A stretch of 64,000 bases of DNA from Coptis chinensis (GCA_015680905.1 CM027382.1:3844001-3908000); one strand, 5' to 3'. Positions 38,705 through 49,870 are shown, numbered from the stretch's first letter. The notes: a model not told the origin generated them from the sequence alone. Numbers and translations are program-made.

Positions 38705-39140
38705 GGCCCTGCTTGAAAAAAAAATGTCATTTGTCTGGCAACTATGTAGTCGCAAATAATTTCCCTCTTAAATTCTCCATCAAACATTTCTTGGTTAGTG
38801 TTGGCGTAGGCGAATAATGTATCATCTTGTCCTTGGAATTGCGTCGAAAAAGAATGAAATGGTACCACTTAGTCATCTGTATTTTGAATGGAGTCCGTGT
38901 TTTTTCTAGATTAATTATATTGGTGATAGATTGTTTATTGGTATGTACATTCATTTTACTTTTTTCTATACTCACTAATATATATAATTTATCTAAATTA
39001 ACCGAGGTGCACTAAAAAAGGTGATAGATAGTGTTTGCAATTTTTGAATAGATTGTTTGAATTTATACAAAATTTTCAGTTTTGAGAATATATAAGAAAA
39101 CGACCATGGAAATATTAATAGTCTAAATTTCATTGATTTC
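38705..39140. other. 3' flank of LRK10L copy 1
   Basis: There is no gene. The segment up to about 38925 is homologous to the 3' flank of copy 2 (54885-55085), for example GTATCATCTTGTC and GGTACCACTTAGTCATCT, so it is part of the duplicated unit. Confidence 0.7.
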
Positions 39141-39189
39141 ATTGATTAAGGAGAATTTGCTGTCGAAGATAGTTCGGTTGGTTTAGAAG

Positions 39190-39567
39190 ATGTTGTCGAT
39201 GAGGAGTTGATTCCAAAACTGGGAATGTTGTTTTACTGTTTGAAAGAGGAATATGACTGCTATAATGAGTATGCAAGATATTGGTTGGGTTTAGCATTAA
39301 GATGGATATCATACTAAGATAGTGCTTCAAACACTTTGTTGTTCTTGTGAAGGTGCGTACATTAAGGTCAAGACTTCTACAAAAAAAAAGAGGAGAGACA
39401 ATTTCATTGTATGGCCAAATTTCACACTCAACAAAGAAGGAATATATGTGTTGTCCAAGCTCATAGATAGGGCCGTAGGGGAACACACTCATGGCCTTGT
39501 CCCGCCATCAAGTTCCTATTTGGTTAAGTCTCACAGAGCTGTTAAAAATTCTCAAGCTAGAATATAA
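39190..39567 (+). pseudogene. FAR1-related N-terminal DNA-binding domain fragment
   Basis: The plus strand reads GMLFYCLKEEYDCYNEYAR, which fits the FAR1 domain start, then stops near 39317. It resumes with LQTLCCSCEGAYIK, RRDNFIVWPNF and GEHTHGLVPPSSSYLVKSHR, which fits the C-terminal FAR1 zinc motif ending in HxH. No transposase or SWIM part follows. It is a decayed fragment of a FAR1/FRS or MULE gene. Confidence 0.65.
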
Positions 39568-40965
39568 TTATGAAAAAAATGCGAGATTCTAGGCTCAAAT
39601 AAAATAAACCAACGGATATTTATTATCATTTTTGTTTAGAAGCTAGGGGACCTGAGAACTTGAACTTCATCAAATCTGATTGCAACAATTTACTGCCAAG
39701 GTAAGCATGAATAGTGGTAGAGCCAGGAACTTCCTCCAGGGGGGCTAGCGCAAAGTGACTAGTGACAACAAGTCAGCAAATTAATAAATCAATAGTAACA
39801 AAATATATAATCAACATATTAGTATATGTTGTAGTTTATATTAGTACGATTTATTATGATTTTAAGTCATGTAATTTTGAGTGGATAAGTAGAATGGTCA
39901 ATGGAGATGCTCATGATCTTGCTCACGGGGGTTCAAGGAGTTTGTTGTATTTTGAGTGGATAAGTAAAGGATGATCAATGCTGAAGTAACTCAGGTGGGG
40001 AAGAAACATGGGGTTGAAGATTTCATATTCATATTATATTGGTGTTGGGTGGTCGATAGGATGCAAGGGAATTCTATCTCAAGCGTATATACTTGAATGC
40101 TTTTTGTGTGTGTGTGTGTTTTTTTTTTTGTGTGATTTACTGTTTCTTTCATATATTTTCTATATTTTTGCTAGTTGTTTGTTTTGTAAGGTTCTATCTT
40201 TTAATTAATGAAATGTGGAATTATCGGAATAAATAAGTAAATGATGTGATTTACACAAAAATAATAATAATAATCAACTTATTAGAAATTTCCCAATTAA
40301 CAAAACAAGTAATTGGGTAGAGCCCAATTTTCCAAAAAAAATCACCATAAGTCCGCTTGAATTTTAATTTCACCCCAAGTCCAAAAACACAAGCTAACGT
40401 CAGCAATGCAAATTTAAAATTTTCATATGTAAATTTACATTTTACATTTTCATATGAAAATTTAAATTTACACATGTAAATTCGAATTTACATATGATGA
40501 CGTCAGCCCGTTTTGTCCTTGAGCCAAAATTATTAATTAAAATGTGTCATTGAGCCGAAATTATAAGTAAAAAATGATGACATATGATGACATTAGCCTA
40601 GTTTTCCTTAAATTCGAAATTAAAAATCAAGATGGACTTGAGGCGAAATTATTATTAGGCTTTGTCCTTGGGACGTAATCACTGTTAACAAATATATATA
40701 GATTGTTTGGAATATATATATATATAGCCCGGCTCTTAAACGGATATATATAATACGGATGATAAAAAGAAAATATATATGATAAACAAAAAGAAAACCC
40801 CAACAGCCACAAAAAAAGGCAAATAAATCTCCTACTTTCCCTCTTCGTGACTCTCTCTCTCTCCCTAATATTCTCTCCCTCCAAATTCTCTCTCCTCTGT
40901 CTCAGGCTTTTATCTCTCTTTCCTAGTTCTCTTTTCTTGTCTTGCCACCATACATGACAACATTG
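39568..40965. other. AT-rich spacer without a recognised gene
   Basis: No supported gene is seen. A sequence resembling a hAT-type terminus (GTGGTAGAGCCAGGAACTTC, 39714) has no partner that I could find. At 40410-40500 short inverted TTTACATTTTCATATG/CATATGAAAATTTAAA blocks form an AT-rich palindrome. A CT-rich tract lies at 40850-40920. Confidence 0.5.
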
Positions 40966-40969
40966 CATT

Positions 40970-41187
40970 GTGACGGAGGCTGAGGTCATTGAGGTCATTG
41001 AGGTTGCGACTCTACCGAATGCCCACAAGTTCATCTCAGCATTACCTTATGGATACAAAACATGGGATGGGGAGAGGGGAGTCCAGCTATCTGGTGGGCA
41101 GCGGCAAAGGGTTGAATTGCCATAGCTCAAGCCTTTATAAAGAAGGCTGAAATAATGCTACTTGATGAGGCAAGTCAGGCAACAAGT
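40970..41187 (+). pseudogene. ABCB (P-glycoprotein-type) ABC transporter fragment
   Basis: The plus strand reads [41 protein letters not shown] and, after a frameshift at about 41115, [19 protein letters not shown]. This is the stretch from the Q-loop side through the ABC signature LSGGQ to Walker B of a nucleotide-binding domain. A small duplication (EVIEVIEV) is present. No membrane domain or Walker A is nearby, so it is an isolated exon fragment, probably carried here by a transposon. Confidence 0.85.
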
Positions 41188-41473
41188 AAGGAAACCCACA
41201 ACCCGAATGTGCTGCAGTTTCACATAGGTAGGGATTGAATCCTTTTGTCTTTGTGCCTTTTGAAGAGGTACATTAGTTTTTAGCCCAATGTCACCGTCTA
41301 ACTTAAATCCGTTTTGTGCAAGAGACTTGTTTTTTGAGAGAGTAGGGTAAAAGGAAATCCGTTTCAAGTTGTTTGACGCCTTATTGTGTATTATTACAGG
41401 TGGAAACATCAGTTCTGAATCTCCCAGTGGATAAGATGGACTACTATCTTCCTGGCTAAATCTTATATTACTG

Positions 41474-41888
41474 CTAAGCTTCTCCATGCATATATTAGTT
41501 CAATGTATTTGCATTCATTTCCAAATTTTCCGTTAATTATTCACTGAGGTAATTAGTTCATCTTATTTGCATCCAAATTTCCGATTTTCCGTTAATTTTT
41601 TCTTTGATGTTAGTTCATCAATGTATTTGTATTCATTTCCAAATTTCATGTTTATTATTCTGTGAGACTAGTTCAATGCATTTGAATCCAGTTTATGATT
41701 TTCCGTTATTTTTTTAGATTAATTCAATGCATTTGCATATAGTTTATGATTTATTGTGTTTTTTTAGGTTAGTTCAATACAAATGTATCTAGTTTCCGAT
41801 TTCTCGTTAATTATTAAAGTTGATGTGTAATACCAACTCCTATTGATCCTTCTATAGTGTTCTTTAAAACATGACATAAAAAATTATA
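41474..41888. repeat. Left arm of a 415-bp inverted repeat
   Basis: It starts TAAGCTTCTCCATGCATATA and ends CATGACATAAAAAATTATA. The reverse complement lies at 42321-42736. The arm is made of several units of the Helitron minisatellite in minus orientation (TTAGTTCAATGCATTTG..TTTCCGTTAATTATT). Confidence 0.88.
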
Positions 41889-42055
41889 CATGATTCACTA
41901 TGTTGTATCCTCAAAGTTTTCTAACTACATTTTAAAAAAGCATAACTGTAACTGAAAGCTAAGAATATAACTAAGAATAATGGCATTAGATATTTTTTAT
42001 TTAATAGTTAAAAAGCATAATTGTTCAACATACATAGTTGCATCTTTTCTTTCAA

Positions 42056-42320
42056 GGGTTTTTTTTTACTTAACCCCTCACGGATGTACCCTCCTTTTGC
42101 GATAACCCTCCATTTTGAAAATCATTACTGATTGCCCCTCACTCCGTCTGTTTTGTGAGTACCATCAGTTGATATTTTCTATATTGGTCATTTTACCCCT
42201 ACTTCAAATTTGTAAACCCCCCCCCCCATTTTTAACATACATCTCATTAACTAACCTTCTCAAAAAATCAGAAAATTAAGAAAAAAAATCATAAATTGAT
42301 GAATCCACCTGTTGCCAAAA
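42056..42320. repeat. Left terminal inverted repeat of the Pack-MULE
   Basis: It contains CACGGATGTACCCTCC and ends GATGAATCCACCTGTTGCC..AAAA. It pairs with 43596-43848. Confidence 0.88.
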
Positions 42321-42736
42321 TATAATTTTTTATGTCATGTTTTAAAGAACACTATAGAAGGATCAATAGGAGTTGGTATTACACATCAGCTTTAATAATT
42401 AACGAGAAATCGAAAACTAGATACATTTGTATTGAACTAACCTAAAAAAAAACACGATAAATCATAAACTATATGCAAATGCATTGAATTAATCTAAAAA
42501 AATAACGGAAAATCATAAACTGGATTCAAATGCATTGAACTAGTCTCACAGAATAATAAACATGAAATTTGGAAATGAATACAAATACATTGATGAACTA
42601 ACATCAAAGAAAAAATTAACGGAAAATCGGAAATTTGGATGCAAATAAGATGAACTAATTACCTCAGTGAATAATTAACGGAAAATTTGGAAATGAATGC
42701 AAATACATTGAACTAATATATGCATGGAGAAGCTTA
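42321..42736. repeat. Right arm of the 415-bp inverted repeat, inside the Pack-MULE
   Basis: It is the reverse complement of 41474-41888 and lies directly next to the left MULE terminus. It contains GGAGTTGGTATTACACATCA, also found as a variant in the Helitron near 34170. Confidence 0.88.
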
Positions 42737-42742
42737 GTATGT

Positions 42743-43261
42743 TTGTATAAATGCAAGGCTCTCAAGAGTGCTCTACAACTTGATCCAAGGGATTGTCAAG
42801 GTTTGGAAAGACTTGCTGAATTCGTGGAGGACAATGAAGCAGGGGAGAAGCAAGTTTTGGTTCATCCGGCCCATACTTCTCTCGGTACTACTTCCAATAC
42901 CAACTCAAAGCAATCAAACAAGAGTAAATTATTTTGTTTGCAATCATCTTCGATGTTCCCTTGCCTACAGAAGCTGGACATCATCAATTGCGACGCCTTG
43001 AACTACCTCTTCCCAGAAAGAGCTGTTCGAGGTCTCTTTCAATTAAAAGAGATGAATGTAAAAAATTGTTCAAATTTAGAGAAGATATTTGCATATGATA
43101 GGGTTGAGGAAGATTGTGACGCCAAGGAAGATAGAGGGATTCTCCCTCTGCTGATGTGCCTACATCTTAATACCTTACCAAAACTCTTGAGTTTTATTAG
43201 CCGATCTGATTTCTCGGTTCAGTGTCCCTCCTTGGTAGAGCTAGCTGGAGGAAGACGATGA
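42743..43261 (+). pseudogene. NLR (CC-NBS-LRR) leucine-rich-repeat fragment inside the Pack-MULE
   Basis: An open frame of 172 codons has LRR text typical of RPS2-like CNL proteins: MFPCLQKLDIINCDALNYLF, LKEMNVKNCSNLEKIF, LPLLMCLHLNTLPKLLSF and SVQCPSLVEL. There is no NB-ARC domain, and the frame starts in captured sequence with no convincing promoter. It is a captured exon fragment that could still be transcribed. Confidence 0.82.
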
Positions 43262-43595
43262 CAATTAGTCAAGGGGATTCAAACGGTGATTCTTATCCAT
43301 ACAACGATTGGACCAATTGAATGAATTGACGAAGCTTCCGGATATATCTCACGGCTAGAATTGACGAAGCTTCACGGATATATCTCACGGCTAGAAATTT
43401 GAATGAATTCGAGCTAATTTTTTGAAGCTCGATATGAATTCAAGTGAATTGGTGTGGAATTGAGGTGAATTGTTGGGAGAATTGAAGAAATTGGGAGTTA
43501 ATTTGGGGAATTAGGATTTTGGGATTTGATTTGGGGAGAGAGATATGAGGAATGAGCTAAAATGATGAAGGTGCGTACGCACACTTACTAGATCC

Positions 43596-43848
43596 ATTTT
43601 GGCAACAGGTGGATTCATCAACTTCTGATTTTTTGAAAAGATTGATTAATGGTCAAAGACGCATGTTAAAAATGGGGGGTACCCCATTTTTACAAATTTG
43701 AAGTAGGAGTAAAATGGCTAATATAGAAAATATCAATTGACGGTACTCACAAAACAGACGGATGGGGGGGCAATCAGTAATGATTTTCAAAATGGAGGGT
43801 TATTGCAAAAGGAGGGTACATCCGTGGGGGGTTAAGTAAAAAAACCCC
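43596..43848. repeat. Right terminal inverted repeat of the Pack-MULE
   Basis: It is the inverted copy of 42056-42320, starting ATTTTGGCAACAGGTGG and ending with GGGGTTAAGTAAAAAAACCCC minus one base. The 9-bp duplication TTCTTTCAA follows. Confidence 0.88.
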
Positions 43849-43857
43849 TTCTTTCAA

Positions 43858-44840
43858 CAATGCTTTAAAGTTTGTTCAATGCATTTGCATCCGGTTTGAT
43901 TTCTATAAGGTTAGTTTGACGCATATGTAACTAGTTTCCGATTTCCCATTAATTATTCAAAATAGTTTATAATGCCAACTTCTATTGTTCCTTATTCCGT
44001 AGTGTCATTGCAAACATGACATAAAGTTCTTCAAAACATGCTAAAATTTTGGAAAATAATTTTGCTCCAAAAACTTCAAATAGACAACATGTATATATTA
44101 GAAGATTTCAATGTGTTGTAACTATAAGGAAAAGAGGGAGTTGAAAGCTCATGTTATAGCAACACCAATAAACTAAAATCGAAAGCAAGAACAAACTATA
44201 ATCGAGGAACCACAATACATCCAAACTCTAGAATGAATAGTTGATATGGAGAGAATACGTTGCATTAGAGATAACTTCTTCACGCCAAGCTTTTGAGAAG
44301 CTAAGATTTCTTGGTAGGTTAACGGCAAGTCCACATGCATTTCAAAGAAGAAAGTTACCATCTTTCTTTGATTTTGCTTATTGTTTTTTTAGTTCTACAT
44401 ACTCTCATACTTTTTTTTTTGGATATTGGTGTTTTTATGTAGCAAGTGAGAGTAAAATTTAAATCTCACTCTAATAATACTAATAAATAAATAAATAAAT
44501 AGAAAATCAATGGTTGAAGACGAAAATATCTAAGGTGCAACCTATTGCTCTTAATGTATTCTTTGTAGAATTTGTTTTTCATAATTGCATAGTATGATAA
44601 TATTGAGACAATTTGATTGGGTATAGTTTACTAAGCAATGTAGGCCTGAAGAAAATACAGAGAATGGGCTTAAAGCCCAGTGTTCCAATTTAATTACGTA
44701 AAAAAGACACAACTTTTTCTAATTATATCAAAAGCCCATCCGGTCCATTTGTTGGCAATATTACACAATTGTCCCTTAAACAAAAATCAAAACTAGACAA
44801 TTATGCAACATTCATGTTGCAATCAACAACATATGTAAAT
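43858..44840. other. Helitron-type repeat remnant and AT-rich spacer
   Basis: 43860-44035 repeats the minisatellite unit and its CATGACATAAAG end seen at 41700-41888, so the Pack-MULE inserted into a block of this repeat. The rest shows no gene. Confidence 0.65.
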
Positions 44841-44842
44841 TT

Positions 44843-44990
44843 TGAAACCCTAGTTCTCCAAATTAAACCCAAATTTCGAAACCCTAACCCTAGTTCCCCA
44901 AATTAAACCCAAATTTTAAAACCCTAGTTCTCCAAATTAAACCCAAATTTCAAAACCCTAGTTCCCCAAATTAAACCCAAATTTCGAAAT
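44843..44990. repeat. Tandem repeat of about 33 bp with AAACCCTAG core
   Basis: Four to five copies of AACCCTAGTTCTCCAAATTA + AACCCAAATTT occur head to tail. A single AAACCCTAACCCTAG resembles plant telomere sequence, but the period is about 33, not 7. Confidence 0.88.
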
Positions 44991-45655
44991 GAATAACCCT
45001 AATGAAGAAAAAAGAAAAGATTCAAATGATAATGTGCAAGCAAACACAAGATCTACTACAAAAAAAAAAGAGAACAAGAGGGCAAAAATGTTAGATACCA
45101 AATTTCATTGATAGTTTCACAATTTTGATATATTAGGATTTTCATTTTATGAAAAATTGGTTAAAGTGTGTTGAATGTATTCCCTACAACATGAGTGTTG
45201 CATCGAATATACTTGGATTTTCATTTGATCCGACCACCTTTGCAATATGGATGTTGCCTTTATCAAATCAATGCAACATGGATATTGCATTGTCGAATCC
45301 CACTTTAACATGAGTATTTTGGGTGAATGCAACATGAGTGTTGTTTGAGGTTTAAATTGGTGATGTTTGTTTGAATTTTTGAGGCATGTTTTCCACTAAA
45401 ACATCTATGTTTGCGATTAATTTGCAACATTCATATGTTGATCGTAATTGGTTGAAACAAGCTACTAATTCATTAGTTTTCTTTCAGGTTACGCAACAAG
45501 GGAAGGCCGCTAAATCTAAACTGAACCTTCCGAAACAAACTAAAGATGCAACTACCGCCTCAACGAGCAAAAACCCAAAAACGAAAGGCAAAGAAAAGAT
45601 ATTGTTGGGTGCCGAAACATTAATACAACATGAATGTTGCACTGTTAACTCGTAG
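44990..45655 (+). other. Possible two-exon small coding remnant, unrecognised
   Basis: ATG at 44990 opens a lysine-rich frame (EEKRKDSNDN, TTKKKRENKRAKM) that stops near 45110. A plausible acceptor (CTTTCAG at 45487) precedes another basic stretch (QQGKAAKSKLNLPKQTK) that stops at 45655. No family is recognised and the link between the parts is uncertain. Several copies of the GCAACAT..ATGTTGC palindrome lie within it. Confidence 0.25.
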
Positions 45656-46605
45656 TTATGTTGGTCTTGTTGTTAGCTAGCTAGCATCGTAGTTATTGTT
45701 GGCGAAGTGTCCTCTGTCTCTACACATTTTATGAAAAATTTCGAGAGAGATTGGGCTAGCTGTTAGTCTTGTTCTTCTTGGTGAATTGGCTAAGCATGTC
45801 GTTTCTAAAGGCACCAAAGGCGGTTACCAAATTTACTAGTTCTTGAAGATATTTGTTTAGGGTTTGTTTCAATGTTTCAATGTTTCTGTCTTTAGTATTT
45901 AGTATTAGAATGTTTCAATGTTAGTGGTGTCGATGTAATATATAGTTGATTTGGAACCTATGAATCAGAGTTAGATCTTTTGTGAATGAAATTAGGGTTT
46001 CTGGTGTTCTCTATTTTGGTTGATTTCTTCGTTCGTTTTACCTAGTTCAAATCTGAGATAGTTATAAATGATGGTGGTTGTGGATCTTGAATTGGAATGA
46101 TGTCAGTTAAGAAAATGTTAGAATAATTGTAAAGTTTGGTTACTTTTTTATGCCTAAATTTTCTGGAATTCAGTTTGGGCCAATGTTTAGGGTTCATTCA
46201 GTTCTTAGAGATGAAAGGTTGTGGTACTGAGGCTTCTGTTTCGTCATTTCTTGAGAATTTGGTACTTCATAAATCCCATTTTGTGCTTAGGTTCATTCTT
46301 GTGAATTGTGATTGTTGTTATGAATATGTAGTAAAGTTCAGACCCTATATAGGATGACCTATAATCCTACAATTTGTATTAGTAGACGTTGAATACCTCA
46401 TTAGCCAATTGCTTCCTAAATTCCAAGTTTCTAATAAATGGGTTTAGCTTTGTCTACATTATGAGTACATGATTCCAAAGACAAAAACACCAAGTTTAAA
46501 AGGAAACATCAAACTATGTAGTTGTAGTACATAGCATGACACTGTAAAATGGAGAAGTCTCATTTAAAAGAGATAGGTTGAAGAAGTCTCACGCATACGA
46601 TGTGC
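45656..46605. other. Spacer without a recognised gene
   Basis: Short frames occur (for example 46136-46357) but none shows a domain, intron signals or a homologue I recognise. Confidence 0.5.
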
Positions 46606-46856
46606 ATGCAATATGAATGTTTCACTCTCAATTACAAGCTGCAATATGAATGTTGCACTCTTAATTACGATTACAATGATTGCAACATAAATGTTGCACT
46701 CTCAATTACAAGCTGCAACATGAATGTTTCACTCTCAATTACATTGTAACATGAATGTTGCACTATCAATTACAAGCTGCAACATGAATGTTGCACTCTC
46801 AATTCAAGAACATGCAACATGAATGTTGCATTGTCAATCGCTGCAACATGAATAAT
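46606..46856. repeat. Array of the palindromic motif GCAACATGAATGTTGC
   Basis: About eight copies are spaced 29-42 bases apart and joined by ACTCTCAATTACAAGCT linkers. The core arms GCAACAT and ATGTTGC are perfect inverted copies around two bases. Isolated copies of the same core also lie at about 44806, 45186, 45241, 45270, 45328, 45423 and 45625. Confidence 0.9.
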
Positions 46857-47106
46857 TTTACTGGACTATAAATTTCATTATAACAAATGAAAAATAAAAC
46901 AAACCGACTAGCTTAATAATCTCAAATGAGTATCAACATTCCATAAAAGTATACAATGAATATCAATTTCTCATTAATAAATGTCAAAAGACCAAACTTA
47001 AAAATCCCAATTAAGACAACTAAAACATATGGTTTGCCGAGAACATCAAAACTAATCATAGACTAACGAATCACACCCGGTGCTTTCAATTCTTTTCTTC
47101 TTGGGT

Positions 47107-47349
47107 CTACGGGACCAATCTTTGGACTACACGGATAAAAACCGCAGGAGAATAAGGCATCGTCTTAGCATAGAACCATTCGGGCTGGCTTGATAGAATG
47201 TGAGTAGCATTGCTGAACGCGATCACCGTATATCCTTCATCAATGTAGCCATAAAAGGAAATCACCCTTACTACCAATCTGGTGATAGCATGTATGCAAA
47301 GGAAATTATCAATACGCCAATAGTTACAAGTACATGTTCTATTCATCAA
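47107..47349 (-). pseudogene. SWIM zinc-finger fragment of a MULE/FAR1-like transposase
   Basis: The minus-strand frame reads CTCNYWRIDNFLCIHAI, which fits the CxCx(n)CxH pattern of SWIM fingers. It is followed by YGYIDEGYTVIAFSNA and LSSQPEWFYAKTMPYSP, as after SWIM domains of MULE transposases. The transposase core is not found upstream in recognisable form. Confidence 0.6.
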
Positions 47350-47406
47350 ATCAATTAAACGAAAGTGAAAGAAATATCAAAGCATGCATGCAAAGGTGTT
47401 AGAATT

Positions 47407-47474
47407 GGATCGGATGGACTCGAACCATCACTCTCTCATTTAATGAGTGCTCTTCCATTTTAGCTTATGGATCC
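47407..47474 (-). tRNA. tRNA-like sequence, probably a pseudogene
   Basis: The minus strand shows a D-arm-like GCTAAAATGGAAGAGC, an anticodon-loop-like CTCATTAAATGAG and a T arm GATGG-TTCGAGT-CCATC. The ends GGATC and GATCC pair over only about five bases instead of seven and the anticodon arm has a mismatch. A UAA anticodon would be read. Organellar origin or a degraded gene is possible. Confidence 0.3.
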
Positions 47475-48899
47475 TTTGTAAAACTACGGGTTTGTCGGGA
47501 AAAAAAAAAAAAAACAACAACTCAGTCCAATGCTCGGAAGAATCACAAATACAAACAATGTCTCGGTATAATACCCCTTTGAAACTTGATGCGACCTCGG
47601 AGGGGGGCGGCATGGTGTTATTCATGTCATTGCACAAAGTGGCATTAGACAAGGTAAATATATCCTCATAACATCATATGAATCACTGTAGCGGCTTACT
47701 ATTTGTAGGAGAACCATTGTGTCTTCTATTAATCCAAGATAGCAACAAGCTTCACCCAATACCAAATACATGCATTGCATAGGGATAGTGAGATACCATT
47801 TATTCCAATAATCCTCCAAATCAATCCACATAAATCACAATTACTAAAGAAATTGAGATGAATAATTTTCCCACATTGACCTTATTTATCATATTGTTTA
47901 CAAAGCCCAACCATAACTTTTTCTTCATATCAAAAACAAAAAAGCATTTGAGTGGAGACTGTCTATCAGATGAATTGGTTGACGAAGAATTTTCAGAAAG
48001 AAGCTTCACTATTTCTCTCGAAATCTCTTGTTAACTACTATTGTCTAAAGAAGTAAATTCTTCATCATACACCATTTTAAAGCTAATAGCATTATTCATG
48101 GAGCATATTAGCCACTTCCTTAAATCGAAAGAAGTGTTCTAGAATTGAGTTCCAATGCTATTTCATATATAGGCGAAAGTGCAAGTGCTGCATCAATAAG
48201 ATTAGGTACTGTAACCATCTCTAATTGATCTTGTGTTGCAATAAGAGCTTTTGCATCTTTGACATTTCTATCTAGATCTGTTTCACATCAAAACAAACAA
48301 GAAAATTTTCATTTCTTTAAGTATTTGAAGCTTAACAAAGCCAAATGTACACTATACCTTAACAAAACCAAGCTTAAAACTCAAAATGAAGAACACCAAT
48401 TCTCATTTACACATTAAATCAAAAGCCCAACATCATAAAAATCTAACCTTTTTCTTGCTAAGCCACTAGTGATTCCTTTCTCCATTACCCAAACATGGAT
48501 AACAAATTTATGTTATCCAAACATTTTTGAAATCACATATATCACGATCTCAAACTCAATAAAAGAGCGATTTTTCGAAAACAAGCTACAATAAGAACTA
48601 AATAGAGAAGAAAAGGGTAAATTTGGTATTAGAAGAAATTAAAGGAGGTGATCTAATTGGATCAATGACCTTATTCCATAATTTTAACGTGCGGAAACTT
48701 TTAATTCACAACTAAAAAAAAGGGGTGGGCTTTAGCCGTAATTCAAAAAGTCAATGGGTTTTAAGCTAATAAAGACTGGAATCAGGGTTTTTACCCCAGT
48801 TTTATGAAGAAAATATTATACAAAAGACCGAGGATGAACGCTAGCTGCGAACATGTTCCACTAATAAATTAGAAATGAACTAATACGGAAAACAATATG
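47475..48899. other. Spacer with unrecognised minus-strand frames
   Basis: Minus-strand stretches such as 48136-48279 (KDAKALIATQDQLEMV, PNLIDAALALSPIYEIALEL) look protein-like but match no family I can name and lack clear exon borders. Nothing else is supported. Confidence 0.35.
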
Positions 48900-49155
48900 A
48901 CGAATTTATACAACAGTTTCGATGATGAGTATTCACTGATATTAATTGCGGGATTGTTATTCAAGACATGCCCCTCGCCATCTCTCTCTCGTGAAGTGTG
49001 AACCGTGAAGTGTGGAGTTTTGAAGTCAGTTTGTTATCCATCTTTTAACATAAAATTTCAGGTGTCTGATGGCAGTGTGCTGTTTCGCGCGTTTTGAACC
49101 ACATAAACAAACGCCCGGTATCTGAAATATCGTGTCCGGTATATATCGATCGAAC
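48900..49155 (-). pseudogene. Duplicated, broken LepA exon 1 with its 5' flank
   Basis: The sequence matches 30435-30650. It begins inside LepA exon 1 (codons for [13 protein letters not shown] and NCCIN are readable on the minus strand) and continues through the start codon and leader. The ATG at about 48985 (minus) is followed by ARGMS and a stop. The duplicate ends abruptly at 48900, so this is the breakpoint of the segmental duplication that produced LRK10L copy 2. Confidence 0.88.
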
Positions 49156-49870
49156 CGTATTTTATAATATGTTATGCCTTTTGGGGACAAAAACACAAAA
49201 TTGAAAATAATGAAAAAATTCCAAAATAACGATCCAAAAAGACTACCCTCATTTCAAAAACATTCTCAAAAATAAAAATTGACTTTTGTCTGATAAAAAA
49301 CAATAATATTTTGGTATGCATAGGTATCGGTACATACCCATCTTAGATATATACAAACGTTAGTACATACCAAATAAAAAGAGTAAAATTGAAAAGAGTA
49401 AAATATAAAAAAAATCAAGTCTGTTCTTATTAATAATTAAACCGTAAAATCTGGTTTTTTAATAGTTATAACCCAAAAAAATCAATGGTTTTAAAACCCA
49501 CTTGTTCTTGACTATGATAAAAATTAGAAATTAGGCTTTTGGTTTATTTCTTGTTTTAATATTCAACAGTCAACGTTGGTCAACCTCTCCCAGTCTCCAC
49601 GCCAAAGATTTAAAAAAATCGTACAGTAAAGAAAGCGGGAATAAAAAAGGGGTGGCACAAGAAAGAAGCATGAAGACGATTGCATTATTACACAACATAT
49701 TGAAACTATTCATCTTCTGCTTCTCAACTCTCTTCCAAACAATTAACTCAGTCAATAACACCACCACCAACGACTCAATAAGCTATTACTACAACCGGTG
49801 TGCTCCAACAGCATGTGGAGGTTCTATTTTGAAGTTTCCTTTTGGTAAAATCCCACTTTGTAATAATGGC

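Larger units (their letters stand above)
42056..43848. mobile_element. Pack-MULE with about 260-bp terminal inverted repeats carrying an NLR fragment
   Basis: Inverted terminal repeats at 42056-42320 and about 43596-43848 (ends GGGTTTTTTTTTACTTAACC / GGTTAAGTAAAAAAACCCC) are flanked by the perfect 9-bp duplication TTCTTTCAA (42047-42055 and 43849-43857). That is the Mutator signature. The interior contains no transposase. It holds a copy of the neighbouring 41474-41888 segment in inverted orientation (42321-42736) and a plant NLR leucine-rich-repeat fragment (42743-43260). Confidence 0.88.

Noticed and set aside
39714..39760. Half of a hAT terminus (GTGGTAGAGCCAGGAACTTC)
   Set aside because: No matching inverted end or target duplication was found nearby.
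42768..43001. Second plus-strand frame inside the NLR fragment
   Set aside because: It is an out-of-frame shadow of the LRR frame.
44843..44990. AAACCCTA-like sequences as an interstitial telomere
   Set aside because: The period is about 33 bases, not 7, and only one place has two adjacent telomere-like units.
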